A DNA stretch of 38,056 nucleotides, from positions 1-38,056 of the forward strand of contig JAUMXM010000018.1 of the NCBI GenBank assembly GCA_030529085.1, written 5' to 3'. Every line of letters begins with the position of its first letter. The first letter of the stretch is position 1. This DNA is from Rikenellaceae bacterium (GTDB lineage Bacteria; Bacteroidota; Bacteroidia; Bacteroidales; Rikenellaceae). Positions 1 to 8,215 of the stretch are shown here, in pieces. Under the pieces are notes generated by a model, which was given only the letters and a program-made list of their open reading frames with translations, ran no database searches and was not told the DNA's origin. The position numbers and the translations under genes were made by a program.

Positions 1-1497
1 GATCTTGCTTGCTATCTGCTGCCACTTTGCCTGGATGGGGGCAAAGTAGGGAGCCGCTTTTTCCTGCAACATCTTGATACGGCCTGCATACCAATCCGTG
101 TCGAGCAGAGCCGAATCGTTTGTCGCCTTGTAGGTCAGGTAGACGGCTATCGGAGTTAGGATGAAGGTCGATAGCCACATGCCATAGATCGAATCCCAGT
201 TGCCCTCTTTGGCTGCCTTCTCGCCTGTGAGCGAGATGATGTAGTAGATGACAAAGAAGAGCACCGAAACAACCACCGGCAGACCCAAACCACCCTTGCG
301 GATGATGGCTCCGAGCGGTGCTCCGATCAGGAAGAAGATCATAATCGAGACGGGCAACGAGAGCTTCTTGTGCCACTCGACCTCCGAACGATAGAGCTGG
401 TTGAGTGCCTCCTTGGCCGACGACTCGTCGAAGGAGAACATGTTTCGCGAGTTCTTGGCTGTCGAGCGTGCTATCGACCAAACCGATTTTTTGTCGCGCG
501 CCGAGAGGCCGGGCAGCGAGTCGAGCAGTAGCTTGTCGTAGTAGCCCGTGTGGTCCACCTTGAGCGAATCGGGCAGCGGGAGCACCGAGTTATCCTTCGT
601 GAAGATGCGCTCCTTGAGCAGCGGCTCGTAGGAGCGGTTTGTTGCGGTGCTTACGTTGCGTTCGAGCGAGTCGATATCCTTTTGCAGCTCGCTGACACCC
701 TTGGTCTGTGAGTTGGAGAATTGATCCGAACTGCTGCGACCCATATCGAAACCCTGCATCGGGATAATCTGCTCCTGGTGGGCGAAGATGTGGTGACGCA
801 GGGAGCTCTTCGTAAACCATTGGTGGTTGCCCGAGGTGGTGCGGTTCTGCTCATACATCTCGCCGTTGTAGAGCGTGACGAGCAGGAAACGCTTGTCGTC
901 CGAGAGACGAATGTAGCCCGAATCGGCTACAATGGTGTTCATGTTGCCCGACGTCGAGCGGTTGTCGTAGATCAGCACATCGGTCAGCAGATGCGTCTCG
1001 GGATCCTGGTGGCCGACACGAATCGACATGTCGTCGATGCCGTTGAAGAATAGGCCGTCCTGGAACTCCAAATTCTGCTTTTGTTGTCGGATGTCGTATA
1101 GAATGCTGAAAATCTTCTTATTGGCGTAGGGTACCAGGTTGTTGCCGATGAAGAAACTACCGATCGAGAGCAGGCCGATGAGGATGATGAGCGGCTGGGT
1201 GATGCGCACGAGCGACATGCCGGCCGACTTCATCGCCAGTAGCTCGTAGTTCTCGCCCAGGTTACCCATGGTCATAATGGCAGCCAAAAGGACGGCCAGC
1301 GGGAGACCCAACGGTAACATGTTGGCCATGAAGTAGGTCATCAGCTCAATGATGATGCCTGCGCTGAGGCCTTTGCCGACCAATTCATCGATGTAACGCC
1401 ACACGATGTTCATCATCAAGACGAACATCACGATGAAAAAGGTGAGAATCATCGGGCCCAAATAGGACTTCAATACGAGTTTATGGATGGTCTTCAT
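1..1497 (-). CDS. LptF/LptG-family LPS export permease (3' end beyond window)
   Basis: Transmembrane permease of the YjgP/YjgQ (LptF/LptG) family, which with LptB moves lipopolysaccharide from the inner membrane to the periplasmic bridge. The reading frame is open for 499 codons from ATG at 1497 and runs off the left edge, so the C-terminus is missing. The N-terminus (MKTIHKLVLKSYLGPMIL) is typical. Three hydrophobic segments lie in roughly the first 125 residues, then a long polar region (about 130-375, the periplasmic jellyroll), then further membrane segments beginning near residue 380 (PVSIMIFFLIGAPLG). The start ATG overlaps the stop of the upstream metal permease gene as ATGA, so the two are probably co-translated. 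Whether it is LptF or LptG cannot be told from sequence reading alone. Confidence 0.9.
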   Translation of the reverse strand, partial: MKTIHKLVLKSYLGPMILTFFIVMFVLMMNIVWRYIDELVGKGLSAGIIIELMTYFMANMLPLGLPLAVLLAAIMTMGNLGENYELLAMKSAGMSLVRITQPLIILIGLLSIGSFFIGNNLVPYANKKIFSILYDIRQQKQNLEFQDGLFFNGIDDMSIRVGHQDPETHLLTDVLIYDNRSTSGNMNTIVADSGYIRLSDDKRFLLVTLYNGEMYEQNRTTSGNHQWFTKSSLRHHIFAHQEQIIPMQGFDMGRSSSDQFSNSQTKGVSELQKDIDSLERNVSTATNRSYEPLLKERIFTKDNSVLPLPDSLKVDHTGYYDKLLLDSLPGLSARDKKSVWSIARSTAKNSRNMFSFDESSAKEALNQLYRSEVEWHKKLSLPVSIMIFFLIGAPLGAIIRKGGLGLPVVVSVLFFVIYYIISLTGEKAAKEGNWDSIYGMWLSTFILTPIAVYLTYKATNDSALLDTDWYAGRIKMLQEKAAPYFAPIQAKWQQIASKI

Positions 1498-2327
1498 TCC
1501 TGCGCCTGCGCATTTTTATGCCACAAAGTTAATAGTTTTACTGCAATTAACCCAACTAAAAGGGTGAAAATGATGGCTACACCCGGGGCAATGTCCCATT
1601 GATAGCTCAAAATCAGCCCCGTAAGGTTGCCGATCACCCCGACAACGGGGGCGATGAGTGCCATGCGGCGGTAGTCGCGGCTCAAGGTGTTGGCAACGAC
1701 AGCCGGGATGGTGATGAGTGCTACGAGCAGCACGATGCCCATCACACGAATCGAAAGTACGATCGTGAGGGCCATCAAAGCGGCCATCAGGTAGCTCACC
1801 GTGCGGGTCGCAATGCCGCGCGTGTGGGCATAGTCGCGGTCGAAGGCTACGTAGAACAGCGGTCGCAGCCAGCAGAGAGCCCCCACGACAAGCCCTGCGG
1901 TCAACAGTGCCAAGGCTGCAATGTCGCCGTGCGTGACGGTGATGATGCTGCCAAAGAGGTAGGCGGTCATGTCGCCCGACGTGTAGCCCGGTCGCAGGCT
2001 CATAAAGAGCGCGCCGGTGGCCATACCCACTGCCCAGAGGATTCCGATGGCCGAATCGGAGCGAATGCGTCCCTTTTCGCTTGCCCACTCGATGCCTAAA
2101 GCTGAGCCAACGGCAAAGAGCAACGCCCCGATGATGGGGTTTGTCCCTGCCCAGAAGGCGATGCCGAGGCCGCCAAACGAGGCGTGGGTGATGCCGCCTG
2201 CCAAAAAGACCATGCGTCGTGCCACGACGTAGCAACCCACCAAGGCGCAGGCAACGCCCGAAAGAAGCGCTGCCCAAAAGGCGTTTTGCAGGTATCCGTA
2301 CTGCATCAAATCACTCCAAAAACTCAT
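1494..2327 (-). CDS. Metal (zinc/manganese-type) ABC transporter permease
   Basis: A 277-residue very hydrophobic protein of the ABC-3 family (ZnuB/MntB/TroB type), the membrane channel of a divalent-metal importer. The start MSFWSDLMQYGYLQNAF and the following segment with VGCYVVARRMVFLAGG and HASFGGLGIAF are characteristic of this family. About seven to nine membrane helices can be drawn. Its ATPase and substrate-binding partners are not in the window; no other gene lies between it and the divergent mtaB, so they must be encoded elsewhere or downstream of the LPS permease. The TGA stop overlaps the ATG of the LptF/LptG-type gene by four bases. The metal is inferred from family only and could be Zn, Mn or Fe. 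Confidence 0.9.
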   Translation of the reverse strand: MSFWSDLMQYGYLQNAFWAALLSGVACALVGCYVVARRMVFLAGGITHASFGGLGIAFWAGTNPIIGALLFAVGSALGIEWASEKGRIRSDSAIGILWAVGMATGALFMSLRPGYTSGDMTAYLFGSIITVTHGDIAALALLTAGLVVGALCWLRPLFYVAFDRDYAHTRGIATRTVSYLMAALMALTIVLSIRVMGIVLLVALITIPAVVANTLSRDYRRMALIAPVVGVIGNLTGLILSYQWDIAPGVAIIFTLLVGLIAVKLLTLWHKNAQAQE

Positions 2328-2349
2328 TCTGTCGGATTTAAATTGCGCG

Positions 2350-2357
2350 CAAATTTA
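2350..2357 (-). promoter_or_regulatory. Possible -7 box upstream of the metal permease
   Basis: On the minus strand this reads TAAATTTG, matching the Bacteroidetes -7 consensus TAnnTTTG, 23 bases before the ATG at 2327. I see no TTTG at the usual 19-21 base spacing, so support is partial. Confidence 0.35.
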
Positions 2358-2435
2358 CACTTTTTTCTTTGAAAAAGGATCGCTGTTCGCCGAAGATTTC
2401 GTATTTTCGCAACGGAATAACGACAAAACGAACCT

Positions 2436-3734
2436 ATGCAACCACGCAGAGTCAATTTTCATACCTTGGGCTGCAAGCTCAACTTCTCGGAGAGCTCTAC
2501 CCTCGCCCGCCAATTTACCGAGGGCGGCTTTGTGCGCGTAGCCCCTACGGCCGAGGCCGATATTTGCGTCATCAACAGCTGCTCGGTGACCGAGCACGCC
2601 GACAAAAAATGCCGCAATCTGATTCGCAAACTCCATCGCAGAAACCCCAATGCAATCATCGCTGTGACGGGGTGTTATGCCCAGCTCAAACCGCAAGAAA
2701 TTGCCGCCATCGAAGGTGTTGATATTGTATTGAGCAACAACGATAAAGGAGATTTATATCAACGAGTGGTCGAACTTGCGGGCAAGGGCCCTGCACAGGT
2801 CTATAGTTGCGATGTCGAGCACCTTACGCGCTTTTTCGCGGCCTTCTCGTCGGCCGACCGTACGCGCTCGTTTCTCAAGGTGCAGGACGGGTGCGATTAC
2901 AAGTGTGCCTACTGCACGATTCACTACGCAAGAGGCCATAGTCGCAATATGCCGATTGCCGACCTGGTGCGCGAGGCGGAGCAGTTGGCGGCCGAGGGGC
3001 AAAAGGAGATTGTCATTACGGGCGTCAATACGGGTGATTTCGGTCGCACGACGGGCGAGAAGTTTATCGACCTGCTCCGAGCCTTGGATGCTGTGGAGGG
3101 GATCGAACGCTACCGCATCTCGTCGATCGAGCCGAACCTTTTGACCGACGAGATTATCGACTTCTGTGCCGACTCGAAGAAGTTTCAGCACCACTTCCAC
3201 ATCCCGATTCAGAGTGGCTCGAACAAGATTCTGGCCTTGATGCGTCGTCGCTACACGACCGAAAAGTTTGCCGATCGTATCGCGGCGGTGCGTCGCCGTA
3301 TGCCTGATGCCTTTATCGGAATCGACGTTATTGTCGGCTTCCCGGGTGAGACGGAGGAGGATTTCCGCACCACCTACGATTTTTTGGCTGCGCTCAAGCC
3401 CGCCTTTCTGCATATCTTCCCCTTCTCGGAGCGTCCCGGAACGCCGGCTGTGGAGTTGCCCAATAAGGTGCAGTCGTCGGTCGCCACGCGCCGTGTGGCC
3501 GAATTGGAGGAACTTTGCGTGCGTCTGCATCGTGATTTTTGTGCCGAGGCCATTGGTCGTGAGGACGAGGTTTTGTTCGAGAGTACGGTGCGCGGCGGGA
3601 TGATGTTCGGCTTCACGGGCAACTATCGCAAGGTACGTGTACCCTACGAGAAGCGGCTCATCAACCAAATTTGTCGCGTGAAATTGCTCTCGATGGATGA
3701 TTCGGGCGATTTGAATGCGCAAATTCTCGAATAA
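2436..3734 (+). CDS. mtaB: tRNA (N6-threonylcarbamoyladenosine(37)-C2)-methylthiotransferase MtaB
   Basis: Radical SAM enzyme that adds a methylthio group to t6A37, giving ms2t6A in tRNAs reading ANN codons. The 432-residue length fits the family. The N-terminal UPF0004 domain carries its three cluster cysteines at C13 (GCKLN), C49 (INSCS) and C80 (TGCYA). The radical SAM motif C153-x3-C157-x2-C160 lies in DGCDYKCAYC. The C-terminal part (about 370-430) looks like a TRAM RNA-binding domain. GCKLN together with CDYKCAYCTIHYARG favours MtaB over MiaB and RimO. It stands alone, divergent from the metal permease; the next plus-strand gene begins 38 bases downstream behind its own -7 box. Confidence 0.93.
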   Translation: MQPRRVNFHTLGCKLNFSESSTLARQFTEGGFVRVAPTAEADICVINSCSVTEHADKKCRNLIRKLHRRNPNAIIAVTGCYAQLKPQEIAAIEGVDIVLSNNDKGDLYQRVVELAGKGPAQVYSCDVEHLTRFFAAFSSADRTRSFLKVQDGCDYKCAYCTIHYARGHSRNMPIADLVREAEQLAAEGQKEIVITGVNTGDFGRTTGEKFIDLLRALDAVEGIERYRISSIEPNLLTDEIIDFCADSKKFQHHFHIPIQSGSNKILALMRRRYTTEKFADRIAAVRRRMPDAFIGIDVIVGFPGETEEDFRTTYDFLAALKPAFLHIFPFSERPGTPAVELPNKVQSSVATRRVAELEELCVRLHRDFCAEAIGREDEVLFESTVRGGMMFGFTGNYRKVRVPYEKRLINQICRVKLLSMDDSGDLNAQILE

Positions 3735-3739
3735 ATGAT

Positions 3740-3747
3740 TATCTTTG
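3740..3747 (+). promoter_or_regulatory. -7 promoter box before the HAMP sensor/trkH cluster
   Basis: TATCTTTG matches TAnnTTTG and lies 25 bases before the ATG at 3773, in the gap after mtaB. The -33 TTTG is not at ideal spacing (the nearest is at 3710-3713, 26 bases away), so strength is uncertain. It would drive the five-gene cluster to 9187. Confidence 0.5.
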
Positions 3748-3772
3748 CGAATAATCTATATTTATTAGAAGT

Positions 3773-4645
3773 ATGACCGGAATGCGCAAACGGGTGACGA
3801 TCGCCTTTATGAGTATCGTCTGCCTGCTCTTTATATCGGGTATGTTGTCCTTTGTCGAGCTCAATCGCTTGAGCCGCGGTGCGGGTGATGTTCTCTCCGC
3901 CTCGCGTCGTCATGTCGAGCTGGCCAAGGAGATGTTGGATGCCGCCCACGAGCAGAATGTGGCCCTGATCCACCTCACGGTGTTGGGCGAAAAGGAGTAC
4001 GAGAAGGATTGCCGCCGCGCCATGAAGCGACTCGAATTTGCGTTGCTGACGGCGCAGGAGGAGGCGCTCGATCGCTCGTTCCTCGATTCGCTGTCGTTTG
4101 CCACGATCGAGATGAAGGTCTTGGTCGATCGCTATTTGGCCAATGCTGCAGAGGCCGAGATTGCCTCTGTTGAGATCGACACGTTGGCTGTGCAGGAGCT
4201 GCCGATCGATTCGCTGCTGCGCGATACGGTCCTTTTGCAAGCCGCCATTGCCAAGGCCGAACTGCCCGAAGTGTCGGATTCGGAGCGGTGGTATACGGAG
4301 GAGTACGAGGCGGTCTATCTGCGCCTGACGGCTGCCGTGAAGGCCTATATGACCTCGACCCAAAGTTCGTTGGCGCCCCATGCCGAGAAGCTCAAGCGCA
4401 ACGCCTATCGTGCGGTGACTCCCGTGCTGATTTCGCTCTTGGTGATGATTGCCGTGCTGCTGATGTTCTACTACTTCATGACCATCTATTGCGTCAATCC
4501 GATTGTGAATATGAATCGTTCGCTGGGCGATTACCTCGCTTTCCGTGTCCCCTTCTCGGTGAAGTCCGATTGCAAGGATGAACTCCTGGAGCTGAAGAAT
4601 AAGATCGACTCGCTCATCCTGCAACTCCGCCAAAACAGTAAATAG
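3773..4645 (+). CDS. Membrane sensor-like protein: periplasmic helical bundle plus HAMP-like end, no output domain
   Basis: A 290-residue protein built like the sensory half of a chemoreceptor or histidine kinase. One membrane helix lies at about residues 6-25. A charged, alpha-helical periplasmic region of about 190 residues follows, resembling a four-helix-bundle sensor. A second membrane helix lies at about 220-240. The cytoplasmic tail of about 50 residues begins with NPIVNMNRSL, as HAMP domains do, and ends in a coiled-coil-like helix (LLELKNKIDSLILQLRQ). The protein stops there: no kinase, methyl-accepting or cyclase domain follows, and the next gene in the same direction is trkH, 27 bases on. 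I do not know its function. A role in sensing for the potassium transporter or the envelope cluster is only inferred from position. Confidence 0.8.
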   Translation: MTGMRKRVTIAFMSIVCLLFISGMLSFVELNRLSRGAGDVLSASRRHVELAKEMLDAAHEQNVALIHLTVLGEKEYEKDCRRAMKRLEFALLTAQEEALDRSFLDSLSFATIEMKVLVDRYLANAAEAEIASVEIDTLAVQELPIDSLLRDTVLLQAAIAKAELPEVSDSERWYTEEYEAVYLRLTAAVKAYMTSTQSSLAPHAEKLKRNAYRAVTPVLISLLVMIAVLLMFYYFMTIYCVNPIVNMNRSLGDYLAFRVPFSVKSDCKDELLELKNKIDSLILQLRQNSK

Positions 4646-4672
4646 CGACCCCCCCCAAAAGAGAGTAAAGCT

Positions 4673-6121
4673 ATGATGCGCATCGACTTGATATTGCGAT
4701 ATGTGGGCCTGGTGATGTTGTTCATCGCCGCCTTCATGTTGTTGTCGGCCGTGATATCGTTGGCGAGTGGCATGGATTCCTCGTTCTATCCCCTGCTTCT
4801 CTCGGCGCTCTTGACGGCACTGCTGGGTGCCTTCCCGCAGATTTTTGTCGAGAAACAGTCGCAGCTGACCGGCAAGGAGGGCTTTGCAGTGGTTGTAGGC
4901 TCGTGGTTGGTGGCCTGCGTGGTGGGTATGTTCCCCTATCTGGTGTGGGGAGGCGACTTCAACCTGGTCAATGCCCTCTTTGAGAGTGTTTCGGGTTTTA
5001 CGACCACCGGTGCCACGATTATTGGTGACATCGAGGCGCTGCCGCGCGGATTGCTCTTTTGGCGTTTCTCGACCTGCTGGATCGGTGGTATGGGTGTGGT
5101 GATGTTCGCCCTGGCGATTCTGCCCGCCATCGGTCGCAGTAAGATGATGTTGGCCAATGTCGAGATGTCGACCCTGGCCAAGGAGAACTACCGCTACCGT
5201 ACGCAGATGATTGTGCAGATTCTGTCGGTGGTCTATGTCGGTATCACGCTCCTCTCGACCCTGCTGCTCAAGGCGGCCGGCATGAATTGGTTCGATGCTT
5301 TGTGTCACGCCATGTCGGGTGTATCGACCTGCGGATTTTCGACCAAGAGTCTCTCGTTGGCCTTCTACAACTCGCCGATACTCGAGGCGGTGCTGATCGC
5401 TACGATGATTACGGCCGGTGTCCACTTCGGTTTGATCTATGCTACGGTGACGGGCAAGCGCGGCAATCTGTTTCGCTCGGAGGTGGCCCGCGTCTATCTC
5501 TGTGTGATTGCCGTAGCTTCGGTGCTCATCGCCATCAGCCTCTTTGCAGCCGAACTCTACCCCACCTTCGGGCAGTCGTTCCGCCACGCCCTCTTCCAGG
5601 TCTCGTCGCTGATTACGACAACGGGATTTGCTACGGCCGATACGAATACCTGGACCTCGTTTGCGATGCTGATCTTGGTCTTTGTTTCGCTCGTCTGTGC
5701 ATGCTCGGGATCGACGACCGGCGGTATCAAGATGGATCGCTTGGTGTTGGCCTACAAGATGTTGAAGGCGCGCATGAAGCAGCAACGCCATCCCAATGCC
5801 GTAATTCGCATCAAGCTCGACGGCACGATTCAGGAGAGCGATATGCTCCATACGGTAATGGTCTTTATTGTGGCCTACCTGATGTTGCTGCTCGTCGGAT
5901 CGCTGCTGGGGACGCTCTTTGGGTTGGATATGACCACAGCCTTTACGAGTGCCGTTGCCTGTGTGGGTAATGTGGGCCCGGGATTTGGCGAAGTGGGTTC
6001 GATGGACAATTATGCGGCAATGCCTGTCGTTATGAAATATGTCGATGCCTTGCTGATGTTGTTTGGCCGTTTGGAGATCTTCGGTCTTATTCAACTCTTT
6101 TTTATGAAATGGTGGAAATAG
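4673..6121 (+). CDS. trkH: TrkH-family potassium uptake transporter
   Basis: A 482-residue potassium channel-like transporter of the TrkH/KtrB superfamily, acting in the inner membrane. Four pore-loop repeats are visible: SVSGFTTTGAT (about residue 105), SGVSTCGFSTKS (about 212), ITTTGFATAD (about 312) and CVGNVGPGFGEVG (about 432). The GSTTGGIKMDR segment and the C-terminal GRLEIFGLIQLF are family hallmarks. Membrane helices fill the rest. The regulatory TrkA subunit is not encoded next to it; instead the output-less HAMP sensor lies 27 bases upstream and a SPOR-like protein 7 bases downstream. Start ATG at 4673; the next codon is also ATG, so either could be used. Confidence 0.94.
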   Translation: MMRIDLILRYVGLVMLFIAAFMLLSAVISLASGMDSSFYPLLLSALLTALLGAFPQIFVEKQSQLTGKEGFAVVVGSWLVACVVGMFPYLVWGGDFNLVNALFESVSGFTTTGATIIGDIEALPRGLLFWRFSTCWIGGMGVVMFALAILPAIGRSKMMLANVEMSTLAKENYRYRTQMIVQILSVVYVGITLLSTLLLKAAGMNWFDALCHAMSGVSTCGFSTKSLSLAFYNSPILEAVLIATMITAGVHFGLIYATVTGKRGNLFRSEVARVYLCVIAVASVLIAISLFAAELYPTFGQSFRHALFQVSSLITTTGFATADTNTWTSFAMLILVFVSLVCACSGSTTGGIKMDRLVLAYKMLKARMKQQRHPNAVIRIKLDGTIQESDMLHTVMVFIVAYLMLLLVGSLLGTLFGLDMTTAFTSAVACVGNVGPGFGEVGSMDNYAAMPVVMKYVDALLMLFGRLEIFGLIQLFFMKWWK

Positions 6122-6128
6122 TGTAATT

Positions 6129-7694
6129 ATGAAGATACAAGCCTTTGCTACTACCCTTTTGATGCTCGTGATCTCGGCGACGACCGTTGTGGCTCAGGAG
6201 CAGAAAGTCGAACCCCGTATTGCCGGCTTGGAGCACAATGCGGAGTATATGTCGCTTTTGCGCGAGGATTCAGCCTTGCAGATGCGCGAGGATTCGATTG
6301 CGTCGGTCATTGTGCGTGCCCGTCAAATGCTGCGCGACGATGTGGCTAATCGTACGAAGTATGCCGAGCAAATCATGCAGGGTGAGAATGCAATCTTCGA
6401 GGTGCGCAACGCCAAGGGTCGTGTGATTGATCGTATCAACACCATTGAGCAGGAATGGGTCTTGCAGCACATGAATGCGATGGAGAAAGCACCGGCAGCT
6501 CCTACACCCTCGACGACGATGCCCGATTCGTTGCAGCAGCGCGACCTGATTCGCAATACCCCCTTCGGTAACTATTTGGCTCGCCCCGACTATGTGGCAT
6601 TGCAGGTGGCGCAGCACCGTGAGATGCGTGCCGTCGATTGTGTGAATCGCTATTTGTCCAACTACATGACTTTGGGTGAGTTGGCTCAATCCTATGCCGC
6701 AGCACCCACCGAGGAGGAGGCTGTAGCGCTGCAGGAGCGTTTCGAGGCTTTGGAGGGTGTGAATGAGCGCCTGGCCGATTCGCTCTCCGAGACCTGGAAT
6801 TATATCTATGACAATAAGAGCTACGCCTACGACTACCTGATGGAGGCCCTCGGCAAGGAGAAGCAGTTGGATCGCCAGACGGAGCGATACAACGCTGCGA
6901 TGCGCCAAGTAGCCGCTTTGGAGGGGACAACCGTTTCGGATGAGCTGGTCGATTACTTTGTGCGTAAGCGCGCTCTGGTCGAGTATGAAACTGCTGTAGC
7001 CGAAGAGCTCTCGCTTTCCGTGGCAGCCGACTCTTTGCGCGGTGTTGCGGCGCAGCTTGCCGATATCGATTTCGAGTTCCCGCATGTGTCTATCGAGCAG
7101 CGATACTTCCTGCAGTATGATTCGATCGAGTTCGTCTCGAAGCCTCGCTATACCGCTTCGAATCCGATTCCCGAGTGTACGGTATACGAGCATGGCACGA
7201 TCTACCGCGTGTTGATCGGTACCTTCTCGCCCCGACGCCCCGTCTATATCTTCCATGGCACGGTGCCCCTCTCGTACCTCGAGACCGATGAGGGTAAGTG
7301 GCGCTACTTTGCCGGTGGTTTTGCCACCGAGGAGGAGGCTGTGGCGGCTCAGGCTCTATTGAAGAAGCGCGGCTTCAGCAAACCGCAGGTGGTGGTTTGG
7401 GTCGATGGCGTCTATCGCAACCTGGCCGAAGAGCCGCAACCCTCGGCGACCTCTGAGGGGTATCGTCTGGAGATTCATGGTTTGGATACCCTCTCGCAGG
7501 AGGTGCGTGAGGCCATTACCGAAACTTATGAGTCGTCGCTCGAAATCTCGAAGGTGGGCGGAACACTCTTTGTGGTGGGCACCTTCCCTACGCGTGAGGA
7601 TGTGGATCGCGTAGCCGAGGCGGTGCGTGCTGTCGATTCGGCACTCGATGTGCGTGTCAAGGAGTTGACTCCTGCAGCCGAATCTGCAGAATAG
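6129..7694 (+). CDS. Exported SPOR-like domain protein
   Basis: A 521-residue protein with a clear signal peptide (MKIQAFATTLLMLVISATTV, then VAQ), so it is periplasmic or envelope-bound without a lipobox. Residues 25-330 are mainly charged and helical, with coiled-coil character. Near 358-437 there is a SPOR-like unit: YRVLIGTFS, then WRYFAGGFATEEEAVAAQ, then GFSKPQVVVWVDG, the repeated beta-alpha-beta pattern of SPOR domains that bind denuded peptidoglycan. A second similar but more diverged unit (YRLEIHGLD, then FVVGTFPTREDVDRVAEAV) lies near 447-515. It follows trkH by 7 bases and precedes the NfeD-like gene by about 40 bases. The SPOR reading is from pattern, not from a profile search. 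Confidence 0.75.
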   Translation: MKIQAFATTLLMLVISATTVVAQEQKVEPRIAGLEHNAEYMSLLREDSALQMREDSIASVIVRARQMLRDDVANRTKYAEQIMQGENAIFEVRNAKGRVIDRINTIEQEWVLQHMNAMEKAPAAPTPSTTMPDSLQQRDLIRNTPFGNYLARPDYVALQVAQHREMRAVDCVNRYLSNYMTLGELAQSYAAAPTEEEAVALQERFEALEGVNERLADSLSETWNYIYDNKSYAYDYLMEALGKEKQLDRQTERYNAAMRQVAALEGTTVSDELVDYFVRKRALVEYETAVAEELSLSVAADSLRGVAAQLADIDFEFPHVSIEQRYFLQYDSIEFVSKPRYTASNPIPECTVYEHGTIYRVLIGTFSPRRPVYIFHGTVPLSYLETDEGKWRYFAGGFATEEEAVAAQALLKKRGFSKPQVVVWVDGVYRNLAEEPQPSATSEGYRLEIHGLDTLSQEVREAITETYESSLEISKVGGTLFVVGTFPTREDVDRVAEAVRAVDSALDVRVKELTPAAESAE

Positions 7695-7735
7695 CGAAAT
7701 AGCAAGCATAAAACAACAAACTAAATAAAGTGGTT

Positions 7736-8194
7736 ATGGGCTACATTATTCTTTTGCTCATCTTTGGTGTCCTGTTTTTGATTGCCGAGTTGGTGTTGCT
7801 GCCCGGCCTTTCTGTGGGAGCGCTCTTGGCGATGGTTTGTTATGGTTCGGCCATCTACCTCGCATTTGGTCAGTCGGCGACGGTCGGTATTGTTATTGTC
7901 GTTGTGGCTGTTTTGTCGGCCATTGCAGCCTCTGTATTTTCGTTGCGTGCCAAGACTTGGCAACGCTTCGCCCTGAAGCAGGAGATTCGCTCGAAATCGA
8001 TGCCGCAACCGGCCGATGAGTTGGAGGTCGGTGCGCGTGGTCTGACCCTTTCGCGCCTTTCGCCGATGGGCAAGGTGAGCATCGCGGGCAAGATCTACGA
8101 GGCGAAGTCGCTCGACGCCTATATCGACCCGAAACAGGAGGTCGAAGTGGTTGGTTTTGAGAACTTCAGCATTATCGTTAAGAAAATTAATTAA
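7736..8194 (+). CDS. NfeD-like membrane protein
   Basis: A 152-residue protein with three or so N-terminal membrane helices (YIILLLIFGVLFLIAELV, then a PGLSVGALLAM segment, then TVGIVIVVVAVLSAIAAS) and a soluble C-terminal beta-rich domain from about residue 95 (VGARGLTLSRLSPMGKV, then KEVEVVGF-like strand) that fits the NfeD OB-fold. NfeD-like proteins accompany flotillins, and floA follows directly here (21 bases), which supports the call. ATG at 7736 is preferred; an in-frame GTG two codons upstream (7730) is the alternative. Confidence 0.87.
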   Translation: MGYIILLLIFGVLFLIAELVLLPGLSVGALLAMVCYGSAIYLAFGQSATVGIVIVVVAVLSAIAASVFSLRAKTWQRFALKQEIRSKSMPQPADELEVGARGLTLSRLSPMGKVSIAGKIYEAKSLDAYIDPKQEVEVVGFENFSIIVKKIN

Positions 8195-8215
8195 CAACCT
8201 TAAATACTTCGTGTT

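Noticed and set aside
3644..6094. An 816-codon open frame on the minus strand, opposite the sensor and trkH genes
   Set aside because: The protein would be extremely His/Gln/Arg-rich with no domain, and it lies entirely opposite well-supported genes. It is the antisense shadow of strongly biased codons.
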